The notes under the pieces are model-generated. The model did not search any database. It was not told the DNA's origin and saw nothing but the letters and a program-made list of their open reading frames with translations. From positions 62,001 to 126,000 of the forward strand of contig JACJZN010000008.1 in NCBI GenBank assembly GCA_020635565.1: a DNA stretch of 64,000 bases, in the 5' to 3' direction. Shown here in pieces: positions 35,421 to 43,164 of the stretch (positions within the stretch are counted from its first letter, which is position 1; every line of letters begins with the position of its first letter). Position numbers and translations under genes: made by a program. The stretch is from Flavobacteriales bacterium (GTDB lineage: Bacteria > Bacteroidota > Bacteroidia > Flavobacteriales_D > Parvicellaceae).

Positions 35421-35795
35421 GTGATTGTTGTCAAAATTCTTCTTTTTGCTCTTATTGTAATTGGTTCTCCTTTAGCATTTTTTCTAAAGAAGGTAGTCAC
35501 TGGTCCAGAAGGAATCTATGTAATTTATCCATATCGAATTTGGAGTAAGGAAAAGGGAGCTGATTTTATCCCGTATGAAAAAATATCATTTCTTAATATT
35601 AAACGATATAGTTTAATTAGGAGAGGTTGGATGAAGTGGAAAATAACTAATGGACGTTCAGGAGCAGCTTATGTGTCAGAAAGTTTATGCTTAGAATCTT
35701 TTTCTAAAATTTTGGCAGAGAGAGATTTTGTAATCGTTGATCATTTGGATGTAAAGTTGATCCTTCAAAGGGCGGTTGATCGTAATAACTGTTGA
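35421..35795 (+). CDS. Hypothetical membrane-anchored protein
   Basis: 124 residues: an N-terminal transmembrane helix (~3-22) and a ~100-residue soluble domain with alternating strands (GPEGIYVIYPYRIW, MKWKITNGRSGAAYVSE) and a final helix, suggestive of a PH-like fold but not proven. Start is GTG at 35421, five nt after the endonuclease stop. Family not recognised. Confidence 0.6.
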   Translation: MIVVKILLFALIVIGSPLAFFLKKVVTGPEGIYVIYPYRIWSKEKGADFIPYEKISFLNIKRYSLIRRGWMKWKITNGRSGAAYVSESLCLESFSKILAERDFVIVDHLDVKLILQRAVDRNNC

Positions 35796-35827
35796 TAAAG
35801 AACTTTACACTAATTCTTCCAAAATAT

Positions 35828-35835
35828 TACCTTTG
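35828..35835 (+). promoter_or_regulatory. Candidate -7 box for aspS
   Basis: TACCTTTG matches TANNTTTG, 20 nt before the aspS GTG. Confidence 0.5.
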
Positions 35836-35854
35836 TAGCCTAAATTTTGAATGA

Positions 35855-37627
35855 GTGAAAACAGGTTACAGAACACATAATAATGGTGAGTTGAGAATGA
35901 CTCATGTTGGCGAGGAAGTTTCTTTGGTTGGATGGATCCAGAAATCGAGAGATTTGGGAGGGTTGACATTTGTGGATGTGAGAGATCGCTATGGAATTAC
36001 GCAGCTAGCTTTCAATATGGATTCGAATGAGGATTTGTGTAAGAAGGCAAGAACATTAGGCCGAGAATTTGTGGTTCAGGCAAAAGGAAAGGTAGCCGAA
36101 AGAAGTTCAAAGAACAAAAATATCCCAACGGGTGAGATTGAGATTGTCGTTTCAGAATTAACGATTCTGAAAGAAGCGAAATTACCTCCGTTTACGATTG
36201 AAGATGAAACGGATGGAGGTGATGAACTTAGAATGCAATACAGATTCTTGGATTTGAGAAGAAATCCTTTGAAGAATAATTTGTTGCTGCGTCATCAAAT
36301 GGGTCTGGAAACAAGAAAGTATTTGAGCGAGCAGTTGTTCATCGAAGTAGAAACACCTTATTTGATTAAATCTACTCCAGAAGGAGCAAGAGATTTTGTG
36401 GTTCCAAGTAGGATGAATCCAGGAGAGTTTTATGCACTACCACAATCACCTCAAACTTTCAAACAACTTTTGATGGTGAGTGGGTATGATAGATATTTTC
36501 AAATCGTGAAATGTTTCAGGGATGAAGATCTTAGAGCTGATCGGCAGCCGGAATTTACGCAGATAGACTGTGAGATGGCGTTTGTGGAGCAAGAAGATAT
36601 TTTGATGACTTTTGAAGGGTTGATCAAGCATTTGTTCAAGTCTTTAAAAGGTGTTGAATTCGAAGGGAATTTCCCAAGAATGGATTATGCAGAGGCGATG
36701 GAAAGATATGGTTCTGATAAGCCTGATATTCGGTTTGGAATGGAGTTGAAGAATATATCTCATTTAGCTCAGAATAAAGGTTTTCAGGTGTTTGATTCTT
36801 GTGAAGCAGTAATTGCAATAGCAGTTCCCGGAGCTTCTGAATATACAAGAAAGCAATTGGATGCTTTGACGGATTGGGTGAAACGTCCACAGATCGGAGC
36901 TAAGGGAATGGTTTATGTGAAATGTAATGAGGATGGAACTTACAAATCTTCAGTAGATAAATTCTACTCTGAAGCCGATCTTAAGGAATGGGCGGATTTT
37001 GCAGGCGCAGGTGCAGGAGATTTGTTATTGGTTTTGAGCGGAGGTTTGGATAAGACTAGAAAGATGATGAATGAACTTCGTCTTCACATGGGTAACGAAT
37101 TGGGTCTAAGAGATCCAAAAGTTTTTAAGCCTTTGTGGGTGGTTGATTTTCCATTGTTAGAGTTTGATGAAGAATCAGGTAGATATCATGCTATGCATCA
37201 CCCATTTACATCTCCGAAAAAAGAGGATTTTGAAAAGTTAGAAACTGCTCCAGGGGAAGTTAGAGCTAATGCTTATGATCTTGCTATTAATGGAGTAGAA
37301 GTAGGTGGTGGTTCAATTAGGATTCACGATTCAGGTATTCAATCAAGAATGTTTGATCTTTTAGGATTTACAAAAGAAGAGGCGAAAGCTCAATTTGGTT
37401 TCTTAATGAATGCATTCGAATATGGTGCTCCTCCTCATGGTGGAATTGCTTTTGGTTTTGATAGGCTTTGTTCTATGTTTGGTGGACAGGATAGTATTAG
37501 AGACTTTATTGCATTCCCAAAAAATAATAGTGGAAGAGATGTGATGATTGATGCCCCGGCTACAATTGATGAGACTCAACTTGAGGAATTGAGTCTAAAG
37601 GTGGATGTTGTTTCTGCTAAAAAATGA
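35855..37627 (+). CDS. aspS: Aspartyl-tRNA synthetase
   Basis: Class II synthetase, 590 residues. N-terminal OB-fold anticodon domain (GWIQKSRDLGGLTFVDVRDRYG), motif 2 FRDEDLRADRQPEFTQID, bacterial GAD insertion (~290-400) and motif 3 GIAFGFDRL. The start is GTG at 35855, giving MKTGYRTHNNGELR, which aligns with other AspRS N-termini; an ATG at 35851 is in another frame and soon stops. The DinB gene overlaps its stop by 4 nt. Confidence 0.96.
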   Translation: MKTGYRTHNNGELRMTHVGEEVSLVGWIQKSRDLGGLTFVDVRDRYGITQLAFNMDSNEDLCKKARTLGREFVVQAKGKVAERSSKNKNIPTGEIEIVVSELTILKEAKLPPFTIEDETDGGDELRMQYRFLDLRRNPLKNNLLLRHQMGLETRKYLSEQLFIEVETPYLIKSTPEGARDFVVPSRMNPGEFYALPQSPQTFKQLLMVSGYDRYFQIVKCFRDEDLRADRQPEFTQIDCEMAFVEQEDILMTFEGLIKHLFKSLKGVEFEGNFPRMDYAEAMERYGSDKPDIRFGMELKNISHLAQNKGFQVFDSCEAVIAIAVPGASEYTRKQLDALTDWVKRPQIGAKGMVYVKCNEDGTYKSSVDKFYSEADLKEWADFAGAGAGDLLLVLSGGLDKTRKMMNELRLHMGNELGLRDPKVFKPLWVVDFPLLEFDEESGRYHAMHHPFTSPKKEDFEKLETAPGEVRANAYDLAINGVEVGGGSIRIHDSGIQSRMFDLLGFTKEEAKAQFGFLMNAFEYGAPPHGGIAFGFDRLCSMFGGQDSIRDFIAFPKNNSGRDVMIDAPATIDETQLEELSLKVDVVSAKK

Positions 37628-38145
37628 TTCGGAGACCAGACAATCTAATTACCAGCGATTATTTTGCAGGTTATGTGAATAGGACGCAAGAGGAAGATTT
37701 ACTAAAGGGGCTGGAGAAATCTTTAGACTGTACCTTATGTTTGCTAAATGGATTATCCGATTCGGAAGCGGGCTACAGTTATTCAGAAGGTAAATGGACA
37801 ATTAAACAAGTTGTGCAGCACTTGACGGATACTGAGCGTGTTTTTACTTATAGAGCGTTATCAATTGCTCGAGGAGATCGTCAAAATTTATGTGGCTTTG
37901 ATGAAGATGGATTTGCGGAGAACGATTGTTCATCAAACAGAAATTTTAGTGACATCTTAAAGGAATTTGAGGTGGTTAGAAAATCAACTATTCTTCTTTT
38001 TGATTCATTTTCTTCTGATGTTTTAGATAACATAGGTGCAGCGAACGGTGTTAATTTTACACCAAGAATATTGGGATGGGTGTTACTTGGTCATGAGCTT
38101 CATCATGTTGGGGTGATTAAAGAAAGGTATTTGTTGCAAGATTAG
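37624..38145 (+). CDS. DinB family protein
   Basis: 173-residue four-helix-bundle protein of the DinB/YfiT superfamily, putative metal-dependent hydrolase or thiol transferase. The candidate metal His triad is His in VVQHLTDTERV plus two in GHELHHVGVIKERY. GKWTIKQVVQHLTD is diagnostic. Coupled to aspS through ATGA; stop interlocks with the opposite-strand membrane gene (4-nt overlap). Confidence 0.88.
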   Translation: MIRRPDNLITSDYFAGYVNRTQEEDLLKGLEKSLDCTLCLLNGLSDSEAGYSYSEGKWTIKQVVQHLTDTERVFTYRALSIARGDRQNLCGFDEDGFAENDCSSNRNFSDILKEFEVVRKSTILLFDSFSSDVLDNIGAANGVNFTPRILGWVLLGHELHHVGVIKERYLLQD

Positions 38146-38573
38146 CTTTTGTTGATCTTTGATTGGAGATCTTTTGAGAATTCTTGTTGCTCTGCGATGG
38201 TATCAAATTGAATGTTTATGGACTCTTGTGTTCCTCTTTTTAGCTCTACACCATAATAATATTTTAGTCCTTTCAAATATCCGTCTACAATCGCAATTGT
38301 TTTATCCCATTTAGAAAGCATGCTTGAATTGATTGATGCAATTATAATTCCGGAAAAAACTCCGATGATCAATAAGTTTTCTAAAGTGAGTTTTGATTCT
38401 CCGTTTAGAATGACAACAGCGATTAAAAGAGCAATTCCGAACATCACCAGTCCAAATCTAAAGAAAAAGAAGTAGCGCTTTCGTTCTAAGATAGTCTCAT
38501 CAAGTTTGTCGTAGAGATGGATGTCTTTTATAGAAGCATATTGGATTTCTCTACCGGTTCCAGTTTTCTTCAA
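38142..38573 (-). CDS. Hypothetical membrane protein with two TM segments; start uncertain
   Basis: 143 residues from a TTG at 38573. Two helices (~37-58 and ~66-88) sit between a polar N-terminus and a basic/amphipathic C-terminal half. The frame is open for at least 21 more codons upstream and reads like protein (LTDYVAYDCDFTYYESYFSIN), right up to the stop of the preceding N-acyltransferase gene, but contains no ATG, GTG or TTG. The real start may therefore be a non-standard codon, e.g. CTG at 38636-38634. No family recognised. Confidence 0.6.
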   Translation of the reverse strand: MKKTGTGREIQYASIKDIHLYDKLDETILERKRYFFFFRFGLVMFGIALLIAVVILNGESKLTLENLLIIGVFSGIIIASINSSMLSKWDKTIAIVDGYLKGLKYYYGVELKRGTQESINIQFDTIAEQQEFSKDLQSKINKS

Positions 38574-38637
38574 ATTGATAGAAAAGTATGACTCATAATA
38601 AGTGAAGTCACAATCGTAAGCAACATAGTCAGTCAGC

Positions 38638-39573
38638 TCACTTACCTTTCGGTTGATACGTGTCGATATGCCTTTCTTTTTTGCTATCGTAGATGTCGTC
38701 TATGGTTACTAAAATTCCTGTTTCTTCTACGTCTCCAAAATGATCGTTTAATGCAGTTCCAAAGGTCTTCATTGTAGAAGAAAGGTTCATGTAAGCATTG
38801 ATCAATGGAGGGATATTTTCTCCTAATGATCTCACTTTACCATTAAGGATTTTATGAGCTTCTTTGTAATTCAAATCTTGTATAGATGATGTAAATTCGC
38901 TAACATCACCATGGTACGGTAGTTGATTTTTTACAGTTACTAAGTGCTCATTATCAGGAAAGATCGTGTTCATAAATGAAAGGATGCAGTCTCTGGCTTC
39001 TTGGTTGAAATCCAGGTACATAGTGACCTTACCAAAGAAGTGTCTAAAGGTGGGGTTGTCAACTACAATGGCTCCCAATCCGTCCCACAGGTTGTCCAAA
39101 GAGAAAAGTCCTTTTCTGTTTTCAGGTGAAGGTTGGTACTTTGGCTGGACAAATGATCGTCCTAATTCTATCGTGTGAGGTAGGTAGTTTGAAATAAACC
39201 TGTCTGAAAAATTGAAGAGATGTGAAGTTGCGAGTAGAGGCTCGCCATTATCGAATTTAATATGGTTGCATTTAATGAAACGATAACCTCCAACGATCTC
39301 TTCTTCTTCTGGATCCCACACGATTAGCTGCTCATAGGGAGTGTCTGGTTCGATGTCAAAATGATCAATATCTACGGGTTTTCCAGTTCCTCCTCCAGCA
39401 GCTCTAAAGGTAACTTCTCTTAATCTGCCTACTTCTTGAAGTAAATAGGGTGCATTTCTATGGTCGAATATGTATATTTCATTCTCTCCTTTGTTTGTTT
39501 TACGAACAAAAGTGTCACTGTTTAGTTCACTTTTTATTAGAGATAAAGCTATAGGTTCAACAATTTTTTCCAT
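38638..39573 (-). CDS. GNAT-fold N-acyltransferase, OlsB/GlsB-like (amino-acid lipid synthesis)
   Basis: 311 residues resembling the OlsB/GlsB acyltransferases that attach a 3-hydroxyacyl chain to an amino acid to form lyso-amino-acid lipids (ornithine lipid, or glycine lipid in Bacteroides). Visible segments: LREVTFRAAGGGTGKPVDID, WDPEEEEIVGGYRF, a TIELGRSFVQPKYQP block (typical GNAT hemolysin-like motif) and LDNLWDGLGAIV. It sits in a run with two PlsC-type acyltransferases, the second partner needed to make the diacylated lipid. Product head group cannot be told from sequence. Confidence 0.8.
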   Translation of the reverse strand: MEKIVEPIALSLIKSELNSDTFVRKTNKGENEIYIFDHRNAPYLLQEVGRLREVTFRAAGGGTGKPVDIDHFDIEPDTPYEQLIVWDPEEEEIVGGYRFIKCNHIKFDNGEPLLATSHLFNFSDRFISNYLPHTIELGRSFVQPKYQPSPENRKGLFSLDNLWDGLGAIVVDNPTFRHFFGKVTMYLDFNQEARDCILSFMNTIFPDNEHLVTVKNQLPYHGDVSEFTSSIQDLNYKEAHKILNGKVRSLGENIPPLINAYMNLSSTMKTFGTALNDHFGDVEETGILVTIDDIYDSKKERHIDTYQPKGK

Positions 39574-39597
39574 GCACTAATCACATTTCTTCACAAA

Positions 39598-39605
39598 CAA
39601 AAATA
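39598..39605 (-). promoter_or_regulatory. Candidate -7 box for the N-acyltransferase gene
   Basis: TATTTTTG on the minus strand matches TANNTTTG, 24 nt before the ATG at 39573. Confidence 0.5.
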
Positions 39606-39671
39606 ACGATTCAGCATAAATATTGAAAATGAGTGTTAAGATTTGATTAACGTGCAAATGTTTGGAAAGTG

Positions 39672-40570
39672 CTACTGAGGTGGAAGAAGGAATTCTATCG
39701 CTTTTGGTAGAATCGTTATTTTTGCTGCCGAGTGTCCTATGTATTCTCCATCTGCTTCCATGTGGTAGATCTTTTCTTGTGAAAATAATTCGATTTGACT
39801 TGCTTCAGCGTATTTTACCTCTGGATGATCTAAGAAGAGGCCTTTTTTAATCTTTCTAATGTTTCTGAAATAGTCCCATATACTAACATTACCGAATTGT
39901 GTGATCGCAAACTTTCCGCTTGTAATTGATGCGTGGGGTGCAATGTGCAGGCCATTGGCAAAATAATGTCCATTAGCGATCACAAGACTTAATAGTTTTC
40001 CTGAATAGCTTTCTTGATCATCGTACCTTATGAGAACATCCTTTTTTTTAAAGTTAATAGTCCTTTAATTAGGTGAATGGGGTATGTCAGTGTGCCTAGT
40101 TTTTTATTTCCAGAGTTAACTCGATGAATGATTTCTCCTCCGATACCAGCATCAGCAATATTAATGAAGTAGTTTGGGGTGTTACTAAATTCAGTCGTGA
40201 CTAATCCTATATCAATATTGGTGAATTTGCCGTTTTTAATCTGTTCTATAAAACTGATGACTTCTGAACTCTGGTTAATAGTTTTTGCGAAATCATTAGC
40301 AGTACCGATAGGGAAATGGGCAAGCTTTAATGTTGAGTTGAGATTTAAACGCATGATCATATTAATGCATTCATGGATCGTGCCGTCTCCTCCAGCAGCG
40401 ACTATTAGGTTGCAATTTGATTCAATTAATTCTTTGAGTTGAATCTGAGTATCTGAAGAGTGCGTGATGCTAACTTTGATGTCAAAGTTTTGAGCTCTCA
40501 ATAGAGAAGTTAATTCTTCAGCAGAAGAAGAATGTTTTGAATTTCCTTTAATTAATATACCGATTCGCAC
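39672..40570 (-). pseudogene. Diacylglycerol/lipid kinase (YegS/DagK family), split by a frameshift at an A8 run
   Basis: Two frames make one lipid kinase of ~299 residues. Frame A (40570-40028, 180 residues) has the nucleotide-binding AAGGDGTIHECIN (GGDGT at 60-64) and PIGTANDFAKT. Frame B (ending 39672) gives the C-terminal half, with LVIANGHYFANGLHIAPHA and MEADGEY. At 40042-40049 a run of eight T (A8 on the coding strand) lies exactly where adding one A would join them (...LTLKKKDVLIRYDDQE...). Either a disrupted gene, an assembly indel, or expression by slippage on the homopolymer. The kinase would phosphorylate diacylglycerol or a similar lipid. Confidence 0.82.
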
Positions 40571-40583
40571 GGTATAAATGTAG

Positions 40584-41498
40584 TTAAATTCGCCTTATTT
40601 GTTGAGGGTTTGTGTTTGGAAGAGAGTAGACAAGTTCTTTGAGCCATTGGACCCATTCTGATGAGGTTTTCGATTGGTCAAAATGAGATCCTGGAATAGG
40701 TTTGCCAATTTCAAAATGAATGGTATTGCCTCGTTGGGTAAAAAGCTCGTCTGGAAGGTAGAACATCTCAATATTAGCATCGATAAATGCTCTTTTGCGA
40801 TAGTAACCAACGTTATAGAATCTATTTGAGTTGAATCCTTGAATGTGAACTGGGATGATGTCTTTCTGGAATTCTGCTGCTTTTTCTACGATGCTTCTTT
40901 TCCATAACAGGTCTTCTATGTGTTTCTTTCCAGTCTTTTGAATTTGAGGAGAGGAAGGTTTTTTGTGTCTTCTTGATACCATTCCAGCCGGGAAGATCAG
41001 TACCGCTTCTTCAGAAGTGTATGCGGCATTAAAGGCTTGTCTGTATTCTTTGCTATTGTCACCAAATACATTTACCGGTATGAAGTTGTCCACCAGATTA
41101 TCTACTTGCATCAAAATGTCATTGACAAAAAACTTGAAGTCTTTTCTGATGCTGCCAACAACGTGCATGAAGGCCATTCCGTCTAGTCCACCCATTGGGT
41201 GGTTGGCTGCGAGAAACACTCCTCCATTTTGCGGGATGTTTTCGATGCCGTTAACTGAAATATTTACTCCAAGTTCTTTGATGACACCGTCCAAAAAGTC
41301 CCAGCCTTTTTTGTTTCGGTTTCTGTAAATTACTGAATTGATCTGGTCTTGCCGAACAGTCTTTTTTATAAAGCTAATTGCTGGTTTAGGCATTAACTTT
41401 AATAATTTGGGGTTTTTATCCGCCAGCGCTTTTTCAACGTTAACCATTCGATTTTCAATAGGAACATCGATGATTTTGGGTTCTAATAATTTGCTCAA
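40584..41498 (-). CDS. PlsC-like acyltransferase (1-acyl-glycerol-phosphate / GlsA-like)
   Basis: 304 residues, paralogous to its upstream neighbour. The acyltransferase His/Asp signature is ANHPMGGLDG (H100, D106), with the second motif FIPVNVFG, and IFPAGMVSRRHK. Start is TTG at 41498; an in-frame stop lies four codons upstream, and the next ATG (codon 18) would cut a region conserved with the paralogue. Likely O-acylates a lyso-amino-acid lipid or lysophosphatidate, working with the GNAT N-acyltransferase. The lipid kinase follows after 13 nt. Confidence 0.82.
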   Translation of the reverse strand: MSKLLEPKIIDVPIENRMVNVEKALADKNPKLLKLMPKPAISFIKKTVRQDQINSVIYRNRNKKGWDFLDGVIKELGVNISVNGIENIPQNGGVFLAANHPMGGLDGMAFMHVVGSIRKDFKFFVNDILMQVDNLVDNFIPVNVFGDNSKEYRQAFNAAYTSEEAVLIFPAGMVSRRHKKPSSPQIQKTGKKHIEDLLWKRSIVEKAAEFQKDIIPVHIQGFNSNRFYNVGYYRKRAFIDANIEMFYLPDELFTQRGNTIHFEIGKPIPGSHFDQSKTSSEWVQWLKELVYSLPNTNPQQIRRI

Positions 41499-41581
41499 AA
41501 TTTGGACGATCTAATTTGATAGCAAAGTACTTAAGCTTAACTCAATTGAATGTTATGTCAGCGTTGCTTCTTTTTTAAGGA

Positions 41582-42439
41582 TTATGTGTTATTACCGGGC
41601 AATGAGTAAACATGTTCTTTTAACCATTGAACCCATTCTTCAGGTTTCTTAGATTCATCCCAGTGTGACGCGGGTATTGGATTTCCGAACTCAAAGTGTA
41701 TGTTTTTTCCTCTTTGTTTGAACATTTCATCTGCTAGAAAGAACATTTCTACATTTGCTTTGATCCCAAGTCTTTTTCTCCACTTGGCTAGGTTGTAGAA
41801 TTTGTTGCTGTTTTTAGCGGTGATGTGAACTGGGATGATAGGCTTGTTATATTCTTGAGCTTTTTGAATTATGCTCTTTTTCCATTGAAGATCTTCGATT
41901 CTGCCTCTCGATTGTTTTCTTGAAACAAGTCCGGCTGGAAATATCAATAGACATTCTTCTGAACTATATACTGCTTCAAATCTTTCTCGGTAGTCTCTGC
42001 CATTCATTCCGTGTTTATTTACCGGAACGAAAAAAGGACCGAAATTTTTGATCTGCATAAGAAGGTCGTTAACGAAAAATTTCAAATCAGTTCGTACTTT
42101 ACTAACTACACTCAACATTGCTACTCCATCAAGACCTCCGAGGGGGTGGTTAGCTGCTAGGTAAACTCCTCCTTCTTTTGGAATGTTCTCTAGTCCATTG
42201 TAAGTGATGTCGATCTCGAACTCCTCAGGACCTGCATCCAGAAAGTCTTTGCCTTCCTTGTGGCTGTTTTTGTATATGATATAATTGAGTTCGTCCTGAT
42301 GAAGAGTGTTTTTAATGTATCTCATCAGTAAGCCTGGCATCCATTTCAGGAGTTTAGGGTTTTTGTCTTTGATTGCCTTCTCGACATCTATTAATCGATG
42401 TTCATCCGGCACATGTCCAATGTCTTTCTTCTTCGCCAT
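41582..42439 (-). CDS. PlsC-like acyltransferase, tandem paralogue
   Basis: 285 residues. ANHPLGGLDG (H98, D104), FFVPVNKHG, and IFPAGLVSRKQSRG match the next gene nearly motif for motif, as do the N-termini (LIDVEKAIKDKNPKLLKWMP versus MVNVEKALADKNPKLLKLMP). Clear ATG start. First gene of the lipid module, divergent from mraZ across a 269-bp control region that holds a -7 box and DnaA/TGGG motifs on its side. Confidence 0.85.
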   Translation of the reverse strand: MAKKKDIGHVPDEHRLIDVEKAIKDKNPKLLKWMPGLLMRYIKNTLHQDELNYIIYKNSHKEGKDFLDAGPEEFEIDITYNGLENIPKEGGVYLAANHPLGGLDGVAMLSVVSKVRTDLKFFVNDLLMQIKNFGPFFVPVNKHGMNGRDYRERFEAVYSSEECLLIFPAGLVSRKQSRGRIEDLQWKKSIIQKAQEYNKPIIPVHITAKNSNKFYNLAKWRKRLGIKANVEMFFLADEMFKQRGKNIHFEFGNPIPASHWDESKKPEEWVQWLKEHVYSLPGNNT

Positions 42440-42455
42440 GTCTCAATTTAGAGTG

Positions 42456-42463
42456 CAAAGATA
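42456..42463 (-). promoter_or_regulatory. Candidate -7 box for the acyltransferase module
   Basis: TATCTTTG on the minus strand matches TANNTTTG, 16 nt before the ATG at 42439. Confidence 0.55.
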
Positions 42464-42506
42464 TTGGATTTAGTAAAAACTGAATACCAGTTATTTAACA
42501 TCTTAA

Positions 42507-42515
42507 TGTGTATAA
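42507..42515 (-). promoter_or_regulatory. Consensus DnaA box TTATACACA
   Basis: Perfect TTATNCACA on the minus strand, next to two inverted TGGG units, in the acyltransferase-mraZ intergenic region. Confidence 0.55.
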
Positions 42516-42519
42516 CCTT

Positions 42520-42533
42520 CCCACAATTTCCCA
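42520..42533 (-). promoter_or_regulatory. Two TGGG units with 10-nt spacing (candidate MraZ site, inverted)
   Basis: On the minus strand GTGGGAAATTGTGGG: two TGGG cores 10 nt apart, matching the direct-repeat geometry of E. coli MraZ sites, facing the acyltransferase gene. Confidence 0.5.
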
Positions 42534-42584
42534 CCTAAATAATTGCACAAAAAAGACTTGCTTAATCTAATGTTTATGGGCTTT

Positions 42585-42616
42585 TTTGGTTAAGTAGTTT
42601 TTTTGTGATATTTTTG
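42585..42616 (+). promoter_or_regulatory. Candidate promoter of the mraZ/dcw cluster
   Basis: TTTG (42585-42588), 20-nt spacer and TATTTTTG (42609-42616) match the Bacteroidota -33/-7 layout. Expected start near 42622, leaving an ~86-nt leader that holds the DnaA box and TGGG array. A second -7-like box, TAGTTTTG, occurs at 42643-42650. Confidence 0.6.
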
Positions 42617-42628
42617 TAATGATCAAAG

Positions 42629-42637
42629 TTATCCACA
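42629..42637 (+). promoter_or_regulatory. Consensus DnaA box TTATCCACA
   Basis: Perfect high-affinity DnaA box sequence, 1 nt before the first TGGG unit of the mraZ operator array. Confidence 0.6.
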
Positions 42638-42638
42638 G

Positions 42639-42664
42639 TGGGTAGTTTTGTGGGAAAAAGTGGG
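42639..42664 (+). promoter_or_regulatory. Three TGGG units before mraZ (candidate MraZ operator)
   Basis: TGGG cores start at 42639, 42651 and 42661 (spacing 12 and 10 nt); the last two read GTGGGAAA-like. E. coli MraZ represses its own operon through TGGGN repeats on a 10-nt period, so autoregulation is likely here. Confidence 0.65.
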
Positions 42665-42708
42665 AAATTAATTTTTAGCTTTACGCTCTAAATCGCGCGA
42701 GTACACGT

Positions 42709-43164
42709 ATGACTGGGTTTATCGGAGAATATCAATGCAAACTGGATGTGAAAGGAAGGCTTTCGCTTCCTGCAGAAATGCGCAAGCAATTGTCTCCAAA
42801 TGATGCTGAGTCTTTTGTGATCTCTCGCGGAGTTGATGACTGTCTTTCGTTGTATACGATGACCGAATGGGATCGTGTAATGGAAAAACTGAGAGGGCTC
42901 AATCGATTTAAGGCTAAGGATAGAAAGTTTGCCCGCATGTTTCAAAAAGGGGCAACCAAACTTTCGCTTGACTCAAGTGGGAGGTTGTTGTTTCCGAAGT
43001 CCTTAATGGAATGGGCTGGTATTCAGAAAGACATCGTCTTGGTGGCTAATGTCGACTTATGGGAAGTCTGGGATAAGAAGCGTTATGAAGAGCTTCTTGC
43101 TTCGGATTGGGATGAGTTCGAGGATTTAGCTGCTGAAGTTATGGGCGGTGACGATGACGAATGA
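42709..43164 (+). CDS. mraZ: Transcriptional regulator/division factor MraZ
   Basis: First gene of the dcw cluster. The 151-residue protein has two SpoVT/AbrB-like halves: MTGFIGEYQCKLDVKGRLSLP (1-21) with the DxKGR motif, and the second copy TKLSLDSSGRLLFP with DxxGR. The C-terminal acidic tail (GGDDDE) is not part of the fold. Forms ring-shaped oligomers and binds TGGG repeats upstream of its own gene. rsmH begins inside its 3' end. Confidence 0.95.
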   Translation: MTGFIGEYQCKLDVKGRLSLPAEMRKQLSPNDAESFVISRGVDDCLSLYTMTEWDRVMEKLRGLNRFKAKDRKFARMFQKGATKLSLDSSGRLLFPKSLMEWAGIQKDIVLVANVDLWEVWDKKRYEELLASDWDEFEDLAAEVMGGDDDE

